NCBI GenBank assembly: GCA_003331305.1
Contig: QOQB01000002.1
Location: 111,948-175,947 of the forward strand
Length of the DNA stretch: 64,000 nt
From: Flavobacteriales bacterium
Lineage (GTDB): Bacteria > Bacteroidota > Bacteroidia > Flavobacteriales > Flavobacteriaceae
Direction of reading: 5' to 3'
Shown: one piece after another, positions 7,493 through 15,857 of the stretch
How positions within the stretch are numbered: the stretch's first letter is position 1
Layout of the letters: every line of letters starts with the position of its first letter
Program-made: the position numbers and the translations under genes
Notes under the pieces: generated by a model
The model's input: only the letters and a program-made list of their open reading frames with translations
Told to the model about the DNA's origin: nothing
Databases searched by the model: none

Positions 7493-8968
7493 ATGAAAAA
7501 AATTATTAGTTTAAAATCTTCAAACAATTTAATTCCAAGGTGTCTTTGCATCATCTTATTAGCTTTAACAAATATTTATGCACAAAATCAATTAGTAGGA
7601 TCCAAATCTTATATTCATCTAGAAAAAATTGACAACGCTTGGTGGTTTGTAGATGCAAATGGAGAAAAGTTTATCTCCACTGGAATGAACCATATTCAAG
7701 CTAACATCAGATTTGCGGATTACAACAAAAAATATTGGTCAAAAAAATTTGGTGAAGAAATTCTTACAAACGGGCGATACAATGGAAAAGCTACCCAAGC
7801 AGTAAAAAAGTGGATGGAACAAGTTGTTAAAGATCATAAAGACTATGGCTTTAACACTATTCCTTACCACAGGCAGCTTAATATACCAGATGAATATTTT
7901 GAAGATTTAGAAATTTTTTACTTTGGAAAAATAAAAACTGGAATTATCCATGCAAATCGAGTAAAATCTTTGTCCCCCAATGGTAAATTCCCTGATGTTT
8001 TTAGTGAGGAATTTAAACTTAGAGCCGATAGTATTGCTAAAGAATACTGCTCAAAACACAAAAACAACAAATATTTTCTCGGATATACTTATGAGGACTT
8101 ACCAGCTTATGAGTTTCAGATGTATAAACAAGTTCATTTGAAAGGGAGCAAAAACTTTTCATACCTTCCTTGGGTTGCCGATATTATTAACAATAATGGA
8201 TTGACAAACGGCAAAAAAGTATGGCTTACAATTCTAAAGAAAAACTACAATAATCCTGCTGAGGTAGCTAAAAATTATAGCATTGATCTAAATAGATGGG
8301 ACGATATCGCTTCTGTTTCGTACTGGCCTGAGCCAAACAACAAGGAAAAGTGGCTAGTCGACCAAGAGGAAATGAGTAAAAAAATTCTCGAAAATTGGCA
8401 TAAAATAAACCGTGAAAGTATTTTGAAGTATGATCCAAACCATTTGATCTTTGGGGATAAAATCTTTTGTCATGGAAAAGGACACCCCGATTGGGTATTT
8501 AATATTATTGGCAAGTATATCGACGTATTGCTCATTCAAGACTATGAAATGCTAAGACCATCACATATAAAAGAATTAAAACGATACCATCGTTTGTCAG
8601 GTAAACCCGTATTAAATGGTGATGCATCTTATGCGGTTACGGTCAAACAACAAAAAAAATCAAAAGGATTGCAAGTCGAAAGTCATGCAGCTGTGGGAGA
8701 AGAATATACTACATATCTAAAGGGAATAATGAATCTTCCATTTATGTTAGGCTGGCACAACTGTGGTTATCTCGAACAATGGACTGGTGGGAAATTAGAC
8801 AATACTGGGAAACAACAATCTGGTTTCTTTGACCCTTTTGGAAAACCAAGACTTGAAGCACTTAATCCAATCAAAAAGGCTAATCAAAAAGCTGTAAAAT
8901 GGCACAATGCGTCTGGTAATGATGTGTTTGAATACTCTAAAAGAATGAATAAGTGGAATAAAAAATAA
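7493..8968 (+). CDS. Secreted glycoside hydrolase-like protein (GH50/agarase-related TIM barrel)
   Basis: 491 residues with an N-terminal hydrophobic signal (about residues 13-30, ending NIYAQN). The opening WWFVDANGEKFISTGMNH is the N-terminal strand typical of agarase-like clan GH-A proteins. The later INRESILKYDPNHLIFGD segment matches the GH50 beta-agarase signature around DPNHL. A candidate acid/base Glu is in YTYEDLPAYE. The strand that should carry the nucleophile reads GKPVLNGDASYAVT, so an Asp stands where agarases have Glu. There are no carbohydrate-binding modules. A polysaccharide-active enzyme is likely; the substrate and family number are uncertain. Confidence 0.6.
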   Translation: MKKIISLKSSNNLIPRCLCIILLALTNIYAQNQLVGSKSYIHLEKIDNAWWFVDANGEKFISTGMNHIQANIRFADYNKKYWSKKFGEEILTNGRYNGKATQAVKKWMEQVVKDHKDYGFNTIPYHRQLNIPDEYFEDLEIFYFGKIKTGIIHANRVKSLSPNGKFPDVFSEEFKLRADSIAKEYCSKHKNNKYFLGYTYEDLPAYEFQMYKQVHLKGSKNFSYLPWVADIINNNGLTNGKKVWLTILKKNYNNPAEVAKNYSIDLNRWDDIASVSYWPEPNNKEKWLVDQEEMSKKILENWHKINRESILKYDPNHLIFGDKIFCHGKGHPDWVFNIIGKYIDVLLIQDYEMLRPSHIKELKRYHRLSGKPVLNGDASYAVTVKQQKKSKGLQVESHAAVGEEYTTYLKGIMNLPFMLGWHNCGYLEQWTGGKLDNTGKQQSGFFDPFGKPRLEALNPIKKANQKAVKWHNASGNDVFEYSKRMNKWNKK

Positions 8969-9367
8969 ATCCTATTATTTCAATATGGTTTTGAAAGGTT
9001 ATTTAAAATATTAAGTGTTTGTTTCGAAAATAACTCAATAGGGTGTACAAAACAGTGTTTATTATATACGTTTTTCAACTGGTTACACACATTTAATAGC
9101 ATACACAACAAGTGATAATTTTTACGGTCCTTTTACATATCAAGGGTGATAAATGGGCCTTTTCAAGGCTGCATAAACCATTTTTTTCACTTATTATTTG
9201 AATAATAATATTTTTTTCTTTTTTTCATAACACCGAAATTTAAAGAAAAACACATTTAAGAAATATCAAATTCACTACTTTTAGGCACAATTTTGATGGA
9301 AGCATAAATTCCATTAAGATTTTTTTTGGCAACAATTGGAGATTTTAGTTAAATACGTACTTCAACT
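8969..9367. other. 399-bp intergenic region upstream of the xylose operon
   Basis: Very AT-rich and without a credible gene. It contains an AT inverted repeat (TTATTAT-TTGA-ATAATAA, near 9200) and, about 90 bp before xylB, TACTTTTA, a one-mismatch TAnnTTTG box. No terminator for the GH50-like gene is obvious. A transcription-factor operator may lie here but cannot be named. Confidence 0.4.
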
Positions 9368-10855
9368 ATGTATAATATTGGATATGATATTGGTAGTTCG
9401 TCTGTAAAGGCCGCCATTATCGAGGTAAAGACAGGCAAGCAAATTACCGTAACGCATGAGCCTGAAGGCGAGATGGGGATGATAAGCCCAGAAAATTCAT
9501 GGGCAGAACAAGACCCCGAACTGTGGTGGAAACTCGTGTGTTTAGCAACAAAAAAACTATTAGAGCAAACGGGAATTGACTCCAAAAAGATCAACGGTAT
9601 TGGCATTGCTTATCAAATGCATGGTTTGGTTGTGGTAGACCGCAACGGGGCACCACTTAGAAATGCCATCATATGGTGCGACAGTCGAGCAGTTGCTATT
9701 GGAAATGAAGCCTTCAAAGCCTTAGGCACAAAAAAATGTAAGGAGCACTTACTCAATAGCCCTGCAAATTTTACAGCTTCCAAATTAAAATGGGTTCGTG
9801 ACAATGAGCCAGAAGTATATGATAAGGTTCATAAATACATGCTCCCTGGCGATTATATCGCCTACAAGTTTTCTGGCGATATAACGACAACTGTAAATGG
9901 TCTTTCCGAAGGAACACTTTGGGATTACAAAACACACAAGCCAGCAAACTGGCTTTTGGATTTTTATGATATTGATGTTTCCATGACACCTGATGTAGTT
10001 GATAACTTTACGCTTCAAGGAGTGGTTAATCAACAAGCAGCCATGGATTCTGGGCTACAGCCAGGCACCTCCATAATGTATCGCGCAGGCGATCAACCTA
10101 ATAACGCTTTAGCATTAAATGTAATGAAGCCAGGTGAGGTTGCTGCCACTGGTGGGACATCGGGAGTGGTGTACGCGCTTACCGATAATATGCATACGAA
10201 TGAGTTGGAGCGTATTAATAATTTTGCACACGTAAACTATACACAAGAGACACCTATTATTGGGAAATTATTGTGCATAAACGGCGCAGGTATTCAGTAC
10301 CGCTGGATGAAAAACAATACAGGTGCTGAAAGTTACAACCACATGAATCAACTTGCTAGTGCGGAACCTGTGGGGTCTAATGGCTTGTCCATAATGCCTT
10401 TTGGAAATGGCACAGAGCGTATGCTTGGGAATACAAACGTTGGGGGACGTATGCTTAATTTGAATTTAAACAAGCATACAAACGGTACTGTTTATAGAGC
10501 TACTCTAGAGGGAATTGCCTTTTCATTTATTTATGGAATGAAATTCATTAAAAATGACAATACGCCGCTGCATGTTATACGTGCAGGAAACGATAACTTG
10601 TTTCGGTCAGAAGTTTTTTCAAATACCATAGCTTCATTGATTGGACAAGAAATTGAAATTTACAATACAACAGGCGCTGTTGGCGCAGCAAGAGCTGCTT
10701 CAATTAGTAAGTATGATTTAAGCGCTTTTGGAGACAGTATATCCAATAATGATTATGTGAGCAGTTATACGCCACAAAAAAATGCCACCGCTTATGCTGA
10801 AGCATACAGTAAATGGGAACAACAACTAGAAATGATATTAAAAAACAATAATTAA
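9368..10855 (+). CDS. xylB: Xylulokinase
   Basis: FGGY-family sugar kinase, 495 residues, phosphorylating D-xylulose to xylulose 5-phosphate for the pentose phosphate pathway. The N-terminal phosphate-1 loop is [11 protein letters not shown]. The sugar-binding region is [12 protein letters not shown] and IIWCDSRA. The C-terminal ATP-binding loop is [15 protein letters not shown]. It is the first gene of xylB-xylA-xylE, with 7 bp between its stop and xylA, which fixes D-xylulose rather than glycerol or gluconate as the substrate. Confidence 0.93.
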   Translation: MYNIGYDIGSSSVKAAIIEVKTGKQITVTHEPEGEMGMISPENSWAEQDPELWWKLVCLATKKLLEQTGIDSKKINGIGIAYQMHGLVVVDRNGAPLRNAIIWCDSRAVAIGNEAFKALGTKKCKEHLLNSPANFTASKLKWVRDNEPEVYDKVHKYMLPGDYIAYKFSGDITTTVNGLSEGTLWDYKTHKPANWLLDFYDIDVSMTPDVVDNFTLQGVVNQQAAMDSGLQPGTSIMYRAGDQPNNALALNVMKPGEVAATGGTSGVVYALTDNMHTNELERINNFAHVNYTQETPIIGKLLCINGAGIQYRWMKNNTGAESYNHMNQLASAEPVGSNGLSIMPFGNGTERMLGNTNVGGRMLNLNLNKHTNGTVYRATLEGIAFSFIYGMKFIKNDNTPLHVIRAGNDNLFRSEVFSNTIASLIGQEIEIYNTTGAVGAARAASISKYDLSAFGDSISNNDYVSSYTPQKNATAYAEAYSKWEQQLEMILKNNN

Positions 10856-10862
10856 TCTAACA

Positions 10863-12182
10863 ATGGTAAACAACAAATACTTTAAAGGAATAGAAAAAAT
10901 TCAATTTGAAGGAAAAGAATCCGATAACCCTTTTGCATTCAAATACTATAACCCAGATCAGGTGGTAGCAGGAAAAACGATGCGGGAACACTTCAAATTT
11001 GCCATTGCTTACTGGCATAGCTTCTGTGGCCAAGGCTCCGATCCCTTTGGTCCAGGTACTCAAAATTTCCCTTGGGATCAAAATAATGACCCAGTCCAAG
11101 CAGCAAAAGACAAAGCAGACGCAGCCTTTGAATTTATTTCCAAAATGGGCTTCGATTACTTTTGTTTTCATGACTATGACCTTATTCAAGAAGGTGGCTC
11201 TTTAGCAGAATCAGAAAAACGATTAGAAGCCATCACAGATTATATCAAAACAAAACAAGATGCAACCGGGATTAAACTCCTGTGGGGTACAGCCAATTGC
11301 TTTTCCAATCCAAGGTATATGAATGGTGCGGCTACAAATCCAGATTTTGATGTAGTGACTTATGCAGGTGCTCAGGTAAAAATGGCTTTAGATGCTACCA
11401 CGAAACTAAATGGTGAAAACTACGTTTTTTGGGGTGGTCGAGAAGGATATATTTCATTACTAAATACGGACATGGGACGCGAACAGGATCATATGGCACG
11501 CTTCCTAACCATGGCCAAAGACTATGCACGTTCACAAGGTTTTAAGGGAACGTTCTTTATTGAGCCTAAGCCTATGGAGCCGAGCAAACACCAATACGAT
11601 TTTGATGCTGCTACCTCGATTGGATTCCTTAATAAATATGGACTCCAAGATGATTTTAAATTGAATATTGAGGTAAATCATGCCACTTTAGCACAACACA
11701 CCTTTGAGCATGAACTTACAGTAGCTGCTAACGATAATATGCTTGGTAGTATTGATGCCAATAGAGGGGATTATCAAAACGGATGGGATACCGATCAGTT
11801 CCCCAATAATATAGAAGAAACGGCTAGAGCCATGATGGTTTTCTTAAAAGCTGGTGGACTTCAAGGCGGAGGTGTTAATTTTGACGCAAAAATTAGAAGA
11901 AACTCTACTGACTTTGAAGATTTATTCCATGCGCACATTGGCGGTGCCGATACTTTTGCTAGAGGGCTTTTGGTTGCAGATAAAGTATTAAACGACACGA
12001 ACTTTACATCGTTTGTTCAAGAAAGATATGCTTCATTTGATGCTGGAAAAGGAAGTGATTTTGAACAAGGAAAACTATCTTTAAATGATTTGTATGCTAT
12101 TGCAAGCAATAGCACTTCTGATATTAAGCCTGTTAGTGGCAAACAAGAGCTCTTGGAGAACATTCTAAATAACCACATTTAA
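10863..12182 (+). CDS. xylA: Xylose isomerase (class II)
   Basis: Metal-dependent isomerase converting D-xylose to D-xylulose; 439 residues, the length of the long class II enzymes. Visible signatures include FCFHDYDL (catalytic His), [14 protein letters not shown], and the metal-site region [18 protein letters not shown] with [12 protein letters not shown] near the C-terminus. It lies in the operon between xylB and the symporter. Confidence 0.97.
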   Translation: MVNNKYFKGIEKIQFEGKESDNPFAFKYYNPDQVVAGKTMREHFKFAIAYWHSFCGQGSDPFGPGTQNFPWDQNNDPVQAAKDKADAAFEFISKMGFDYFCFHDYDLIQEGGSLAESEKRLEAITDYIKTKQDATGIKLLWGTANCFSNPRYMNGAATNPDFDVVTYAGAQVKMALDATTKLNGENYVFWGGREGYISLLNTDMGREQDHMARFLTMAKDYARSQGFKGTFFIEPKPMEPSKHQYDFDAATSIGFLNKYGLQDDFKLNIEVNHATLAQHTFEHELTVAANDNMLGSIDANRGDYQNGWDTDQFPNNIEETARAMMVFLKAGGLQGGGVNFDAKIRRNSTDFEDLFHAHIGGADTFARGLLVADKVLNDTNFTSFVQERYASFDAGKGSDFEQGKLSLNDLYAIASNSTSDIKPVSGKQELLENILNNHI

Positions 12183-12194
12183 AACAAAACTGTC

Positions 12195-13601
12195 ATGCAA
12201 AAATCATATTTACTAAGATTAACTTTAGTTGCTACGCTGGGAGGCCTGCTCTTTGGTTATGACACGGGTGTCATTGCTGGTACCGTAGGTTCGCTAGACG
12301 CTTTTTTTATTGAACCTAAAGGGCTAGACGAGCTAGCCGCCAGTTCTTTAAAAGGATGGCTTGTTTCCATTGCACTCATTGGGTGTATTGTGGGTGGTGC
12401 TCTTGCTGGACTTGTGGGTAAGAAACTAGGAAGAAAAAAAGGACTGGTAATCGCAGGTGTTTTATTCTTTATTTCGGCACTTGGTTCAGCACTTCCAGAA
12501 TTGTTTTTTCAACCACTTGGTCAAGGCGATCACACGCTTTCAACCGTATTTATGATTTATCGATTTATTGGAGGTATCGGCGTAGGTATAGCATCTATGT
12601 TGTCACCTGTTTATATTGCTGAAATTGCACCAGCGAAAGACAGGGGTAAATTGGTTTCTTATAACCAGTTGGCCATTGTAGGCGGTTTTATGGTGGTTTA
12701 TTTTGTAAACTATTTTATTGCCTTAAGCGGTGATGATACTTGGCTCAATGACATAGGGTGGCGCTATATGTTTGCCTCCGAATTGGTACCCGTAAGTATT
12801 TTCTTAGCACTCTTATATTTTGTACCGGATACACCGAGATCTTTGGTGTCTCACAACAAAGAAGTAGAGGCATTGGAAATATTAAAGAAAGTAAATGGAG
12901 AAAGCGAAGCACAAAGCATTTTGAGCGATATCAAGAACACACTAGTTGATAAAACAAACAGTGCGCTTACCTATGGTTGGGGACTTGTCATTATTGGGAT
13001 TTTACTTTCTGTTTTCCAACAATTTGTTGGTATTAACGTAGTACTTTATTATGCTCCTGAAATCTTCAAAACCCTAGACCTGGGTACAGATGCTGCCTTA
13101 TTACAGACTATTATTGTTGGAATTGTAAACTTCCTATTTACCATTATAGCTGTTAAAACGGTAGACAACTATGGAAGAAAACCACTTATGGTTATTGGAG
13201 CTGTGGGTATGGCAGTTGCCATGATTGCCTTAGGGTTTGCGTTTTATGCTGAGATAGGCGGATACGCTGCGCTTATTTGTATGATGGTTTATGTAGCTGC
13301 ATTTGCGTTGAGTTGGGGCCCTGTTACTTGGGTACTATTGTCTGAGATATTTCCAAACGATATTCGCAACAAGGCCATGCCTATTGCGGTAGCAGCCCAG
13401 TGGCTTTCCAATTGGCTGGTATCAGCAACCTTCCCTGTGATGAATGAAAACTCATACCTGGTTGATACGTTTAACAATGGCTTTGCTTATTGGATATACG
13501 GAATCATGTCTGTGTTAGCAGCCGTCTTTGTTTTGAAATTTATTCCAGAAACAAAAGGGAAGACTTTAGAAGAAATGAACAATCTTTGGAAGAAAAAATA
13601 A
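12195..13601 (+). CDS. xylE: Sugar porter (MFS), D-xylose:H+ symporter
   Basis: 12-TM major facilitator, sugar porter family, 468 residues. Diagnostic motifs: GGLLFGYDTGVIAG in TM1, the first-loop GKKLGRKKG, IGVGIASMLSPVYIAE, a QQFVGINVVLYYAPEIF in TM7, and the C-terminal PETKGKTLEEM. It is 12 bp downstream of xylA, which makes xylose the likely substrate. It brings the sugar into the cytoplasm for XylA and XylB. Confidence 0.93.
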   Translation: MQKSYLLRLTLVATLGGLLFGYDTGVIAGTVGSLDAFFIEPKGLDELAASSLKGWLVSIALIGCIVGGALAGLVGKKLGRKKGLVIAGVLFFISALGSALPELFFQPLGQGDHTLSTVFMIYRFIGGIGVGIASMLSPVYIAEIAPAKDRGKLVSYNQLAIVGGFMVVYFVNYFIALSGDDTWLNDIGWRYMFASELVPVSIFLALLYFVPDTPRSLVSHNKEVEALEILKKVNGESEAQSILSDIKNTLVDKTNSALTYGWGLVIIGILLSVFQQFVGINVVLYYAPEIFKTLDLGTDAALLQTIIVGIVNFLFTIIAVKTVDNYGRKPLMVIGAVGMAVAMIALGFAFYAEIGGYAALICMMVYVAAFALSWGPVTWVLLSEIFPNDIRNKAMPIAVAAQWLSNWLVSATFPVMNENSYLVDTFNNGFAYWIYGIMSVLAAVFVLKFIPETKGKTLEEMNNLWKKK

Positions 13602-13681
13602 GTAGCTGTTTAAAAGCTACATTTTGTCGATCTGAACCAGTTTCAGGTTACAGTTATTTTAATAATCAATCTTTTAAGATT

Positions 13682-13720
13682 ATGAAACAAACCTGCCTAC
13701 TATAGGCAGGTTTGTTTCAT
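13682..13720. terminator. Perfect 18-bp inverted repeat closing the xylose operon
   Basis: Arms 13682-13699 and 13703-13720 are perfectly complementary around a CTA loop. The GC core is ACCTGCC/GGCAGGT, flanked by A-rich and T-rich outer arms, so it can act as a terminator after xylE. The symmetry would let it work in both directions. Confidence 0.75.
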
Positions 13721-13797
13721 CATTATTATAGATAACGATTTTTTTACTTAATGTTTGGTTAACATTAGAGATGTATTTTTATAAAAACTAAACAAAA

Positions 13798-14637
13798 ATG
13801 AAACAAATTAAACGAATCACACTATTACTTGCATTAGCAGTAATTTCGTGCGAAAACACACCAAAAGAAGTTCAAAAAGTGGGATTTGCTGGCAACCCTG
13901 ATAACGGCTGGATATTGGGAAAACAAGAAAGTTTAGATACTTGGTTAACTTTTGTTGAACATCATGTAGATGAAGATTTAGAAGGAATCATGAAGCTTAC
14001 AAGCGATTCGATTTTCGTTGAGTTACCAAACGGGGAGTCTATAGCAGGAAAAGATAATTTTAAAGCCTTTCTGTCCGAGTGGTTTGACAGTTCTGAACTT
14101 TCCGTAAATCAGCGATGGGGAATACCAATCAAGTTTGTTAATGCAGAAGGAGAAAGCGATGATGGCGATTGGGTCATTAACGGTCACTCCATTACATCAA
14201 CTTCTGAAGAAATAACACGAACGGAGGAAAATCAACTTAATGCCTATATCATAAATGATAAAGTACAGTTTTTTCGTGTTCACAACTATAAAACCACAGA
14301 AGGGAAATTGGTAGATGTTACCTTTTCTGTTGATATGTCTTCTTACGAAGACTCATTCTCTAGTGTTTCCGTTTTTGGAAGCTTTAACGACTGGTGCGGA
14401 ACATGTGACCCTATGACAGATGCTGATGGAGATGGTGTTTATACCACAACTGCATCGGTTCCTGTGGGAGAAGTGGAATATAAGTTTTCAATCGACAATC
14501 AATCGGTAGAGGAGTCTTTTGTACCCGGGAGTGCTTGTACAAAAACCACGGGTGAGTATACAAACCGTATAACTGCTGTAGAAGCATCAAGTACGCTTGA
14601 AGCAGTATGTTTCAATAGCTGCACAACTTGTGAGTAA
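13798..14637 (+). CDS. Lipoprotein: SnoaL/NTF2-like domain plus C-terminal E-set (glycogen-binding-like) domain
   Basis: 279 residues. A lipoprotein signal peptide ends at ALAVISCEN (Cys18). Residues about 45-165 look like an NTF2/SnoaL-like fold (TWLTFVEHHVDEDLEGIMKL ... KDNFKAFLSEWF). Residues about 170-279 form the immunoglobulin-like module common in marine Bacteroidota: VTFSVDMSSY, VSVFGSFNDWCG, an Asp-rich DADGDGVY, EYKFSIDN, and a Cys-rich end CFNSCTTCE. Such modules resemble CBM48/E-set glycan binders. A surface-exposed lipoprotein is likely; the ligand is unknown. A TATTTTTA box at 13774 lies 16 bp after a TTG. Confidence 0.65.
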   Translation: MKQIKRITLLLALAVISCENTPKEVQKVGFAGNPDNGWILGKQESLDTWLTFVEHHVDEDLEGIMKLTSDSIFVELPNGESIAGKDNFKAFLSEWFDSSELSVNQRWGIPIKFVNAEGESDDGDWVINGHSITSTSEEITRTEENQLNAYIINDKVQFFRVHNYKTTEGKLVDVTFSVDMSSYEDSFSSVSVFGSFNDWCGTCDPMTDADGDGVYTTTASVPVGEVEYKFSIDNQSVEESFVPGSACTKTTGEYTNRITAVEASSTLEAVCFNSCTTCE

Positions 14638-14651
14638 TAAATGATACTAAA

Positions 14652-14688
14652 CTCCTTATTCAATGAGTCTATAGCATTGAATAAGGAG
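14652..14688. terminator. Bidirectional terminator between convergent genes
   Basis: Perfect 14-bp arms (14652-14665 and 14675-14688, CTCCTTATTCAATG and its complement) around a 9-nt loop, placed between the ends of two convergent genes. Confidence 0.7.
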
Positions 14689-14703
14689 ATTAGTAATGAA
14701 TTT

Positions 14704-15825
14704 TTATTTATTTGGCTTAAGTCGATAAATTCCTTCAAACTCCACGGCAATATGGATGTAGCCGTTCGGACCAATAATCACATCGCGTACCCTTCCAATA
14801 CCATCGGCAATTTTCTCTCTAGCAATTACGTTATTATTGCGTATAGTAAGCCGTTCCAAATAGGTTTTTTTGAGCGACCCTACCAATAGGCTGCCTTTCC
14901 ACTCAGGGTATTTATTACTAGTAATAAATGCCATACCCGAAGTAGCTATTGAGGGTACCCAATAATAAAAAGGTTGTTCCATGCCTGGCAAAGAACGGTT
15001 CTTAGTAATCGATGTTCCCGAATAATTTTCCCCATACGTGATTTTTGGCCATCCGTAATTTTTCCCAGCTTCAATAATATTTATTTCGTCGCCACCTCGC
15101 GGTCCGTGTTCATGTTCCCACAAATCAACTGTTATTGGATGAAGCGTTAACCCTTGTGGATTGCGGTGCCCATAAGAGTAAATAGCTTCTTTTGCCCCTT
15201 TAACACCAACAAAAGGGTTATCTTTAGGAATGCTACCATCATCATTCAAACGATAAATTTTACCATTATCTCGGGTAATATCTTGAGGATTTTCATCGCG
15301 ATTTCCTCTATCTCCTATAGAAAAATATAAATATCCTTCCGAGTCAAATACGATTCGTGACCCAAAATGAACTCCTTTTTTAGTATCAGGCTCAGCTTTG
15401 TACAGCATGTTTACATCTTTAAGTGCATTTCCCAAAAGTGTTGCCGAATAAATTCCAGTATTTCCTCCAGAGGCATCTTCGTTAGGAGTTGCCATGGCAA
15501 AATAAATACGCTTGTTATTTTCAAAATCAGGATGAAGTGCCAAGCCCATCAATCCGCCTTGACCACGAACATAAGTGGTAGGAAGACCTGAAATTTCTTG
15601 TTTTTCTCCATATTGAAAACGAATAAGCTTTCCTTCTTTTTCAGTGTAAAGCAAGCTACCATTTGGTAAAAACACCATACCCCAAGGAATTTCCACATCG
15701 GGTACTACAAGTTCAGTGCTATAGCTTTTGGATGCAGGGGTTTGTATTGGGGGAGAGTTCTCAACTTGGGCGCACGACACTAAGCAAAACATGAGTAAAA
15801 GAAATGTGGGTAAGCGGTGTTTCAT
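14704..15825 (-). CDS. PQQ-dependent aldose sugar dehydrogenase (GSDH family) lipoprotein
   Basis: 373 residues with a lipobox (MFCLVSCAQ, Cys19), so probably membrane-anchored on the periplasmic side. The six-bladed beta-propeller of soluble glucose/sorbosone dehydrogenases is recognisable: YTEKEGKLIRF, a GLMGLALHPDF strand, GVHFGSRIVFD (active-site His), FSIGDRGNRDENPQD, and HEHGPRGGDEINIIEAGKNYGWP. E. coli YliI/Asd is the closest characterised relative I know. It oxidises aldose sugars with pyrroloquinoline quinone; no PQQ biosynthesis genes are in the window. It lies 32 bp downstream of the TonB-dependent receptor and is probably co-transcribed with it. Confidence 0.87.
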   Translation of the reverse strand: MKHRLPTFLLLMFCLVSCAQVENSPPIQTPASKSYSTELVVPDVEIPWGMVFLPNGSLLYTEKEGKLIRFQYGEKQEISGLPTTYVRGQGGLMGLALHPDFENNKRIYFAMATPNEDASGGNTGIYSATLLGNALKDVNMLYKAEPDTKKGVHFGSRIVFDSEGYLYFSIGDRGNRDENPQDITRDNGKIYRLNDDGSIPKDNPFVGVKGAKEAIYSYGHRNPQGLTLHPITVDLWEHEHGPRGGDEINIIEAGKNYGWPKITYGENYSGTSITKNRSLPGMEQPFYYWVPSIATSGMAFITSNKYPEWKGSLLVGSLKKTYLERLTIRNNNVIAREKIADGIGRVRDVIIGPNGYIHIAVEFEGIYRLKPNK

Positions 15826-15857
15826 TTTAAACTAAATTTTGTTCAAGATATCCAAAT

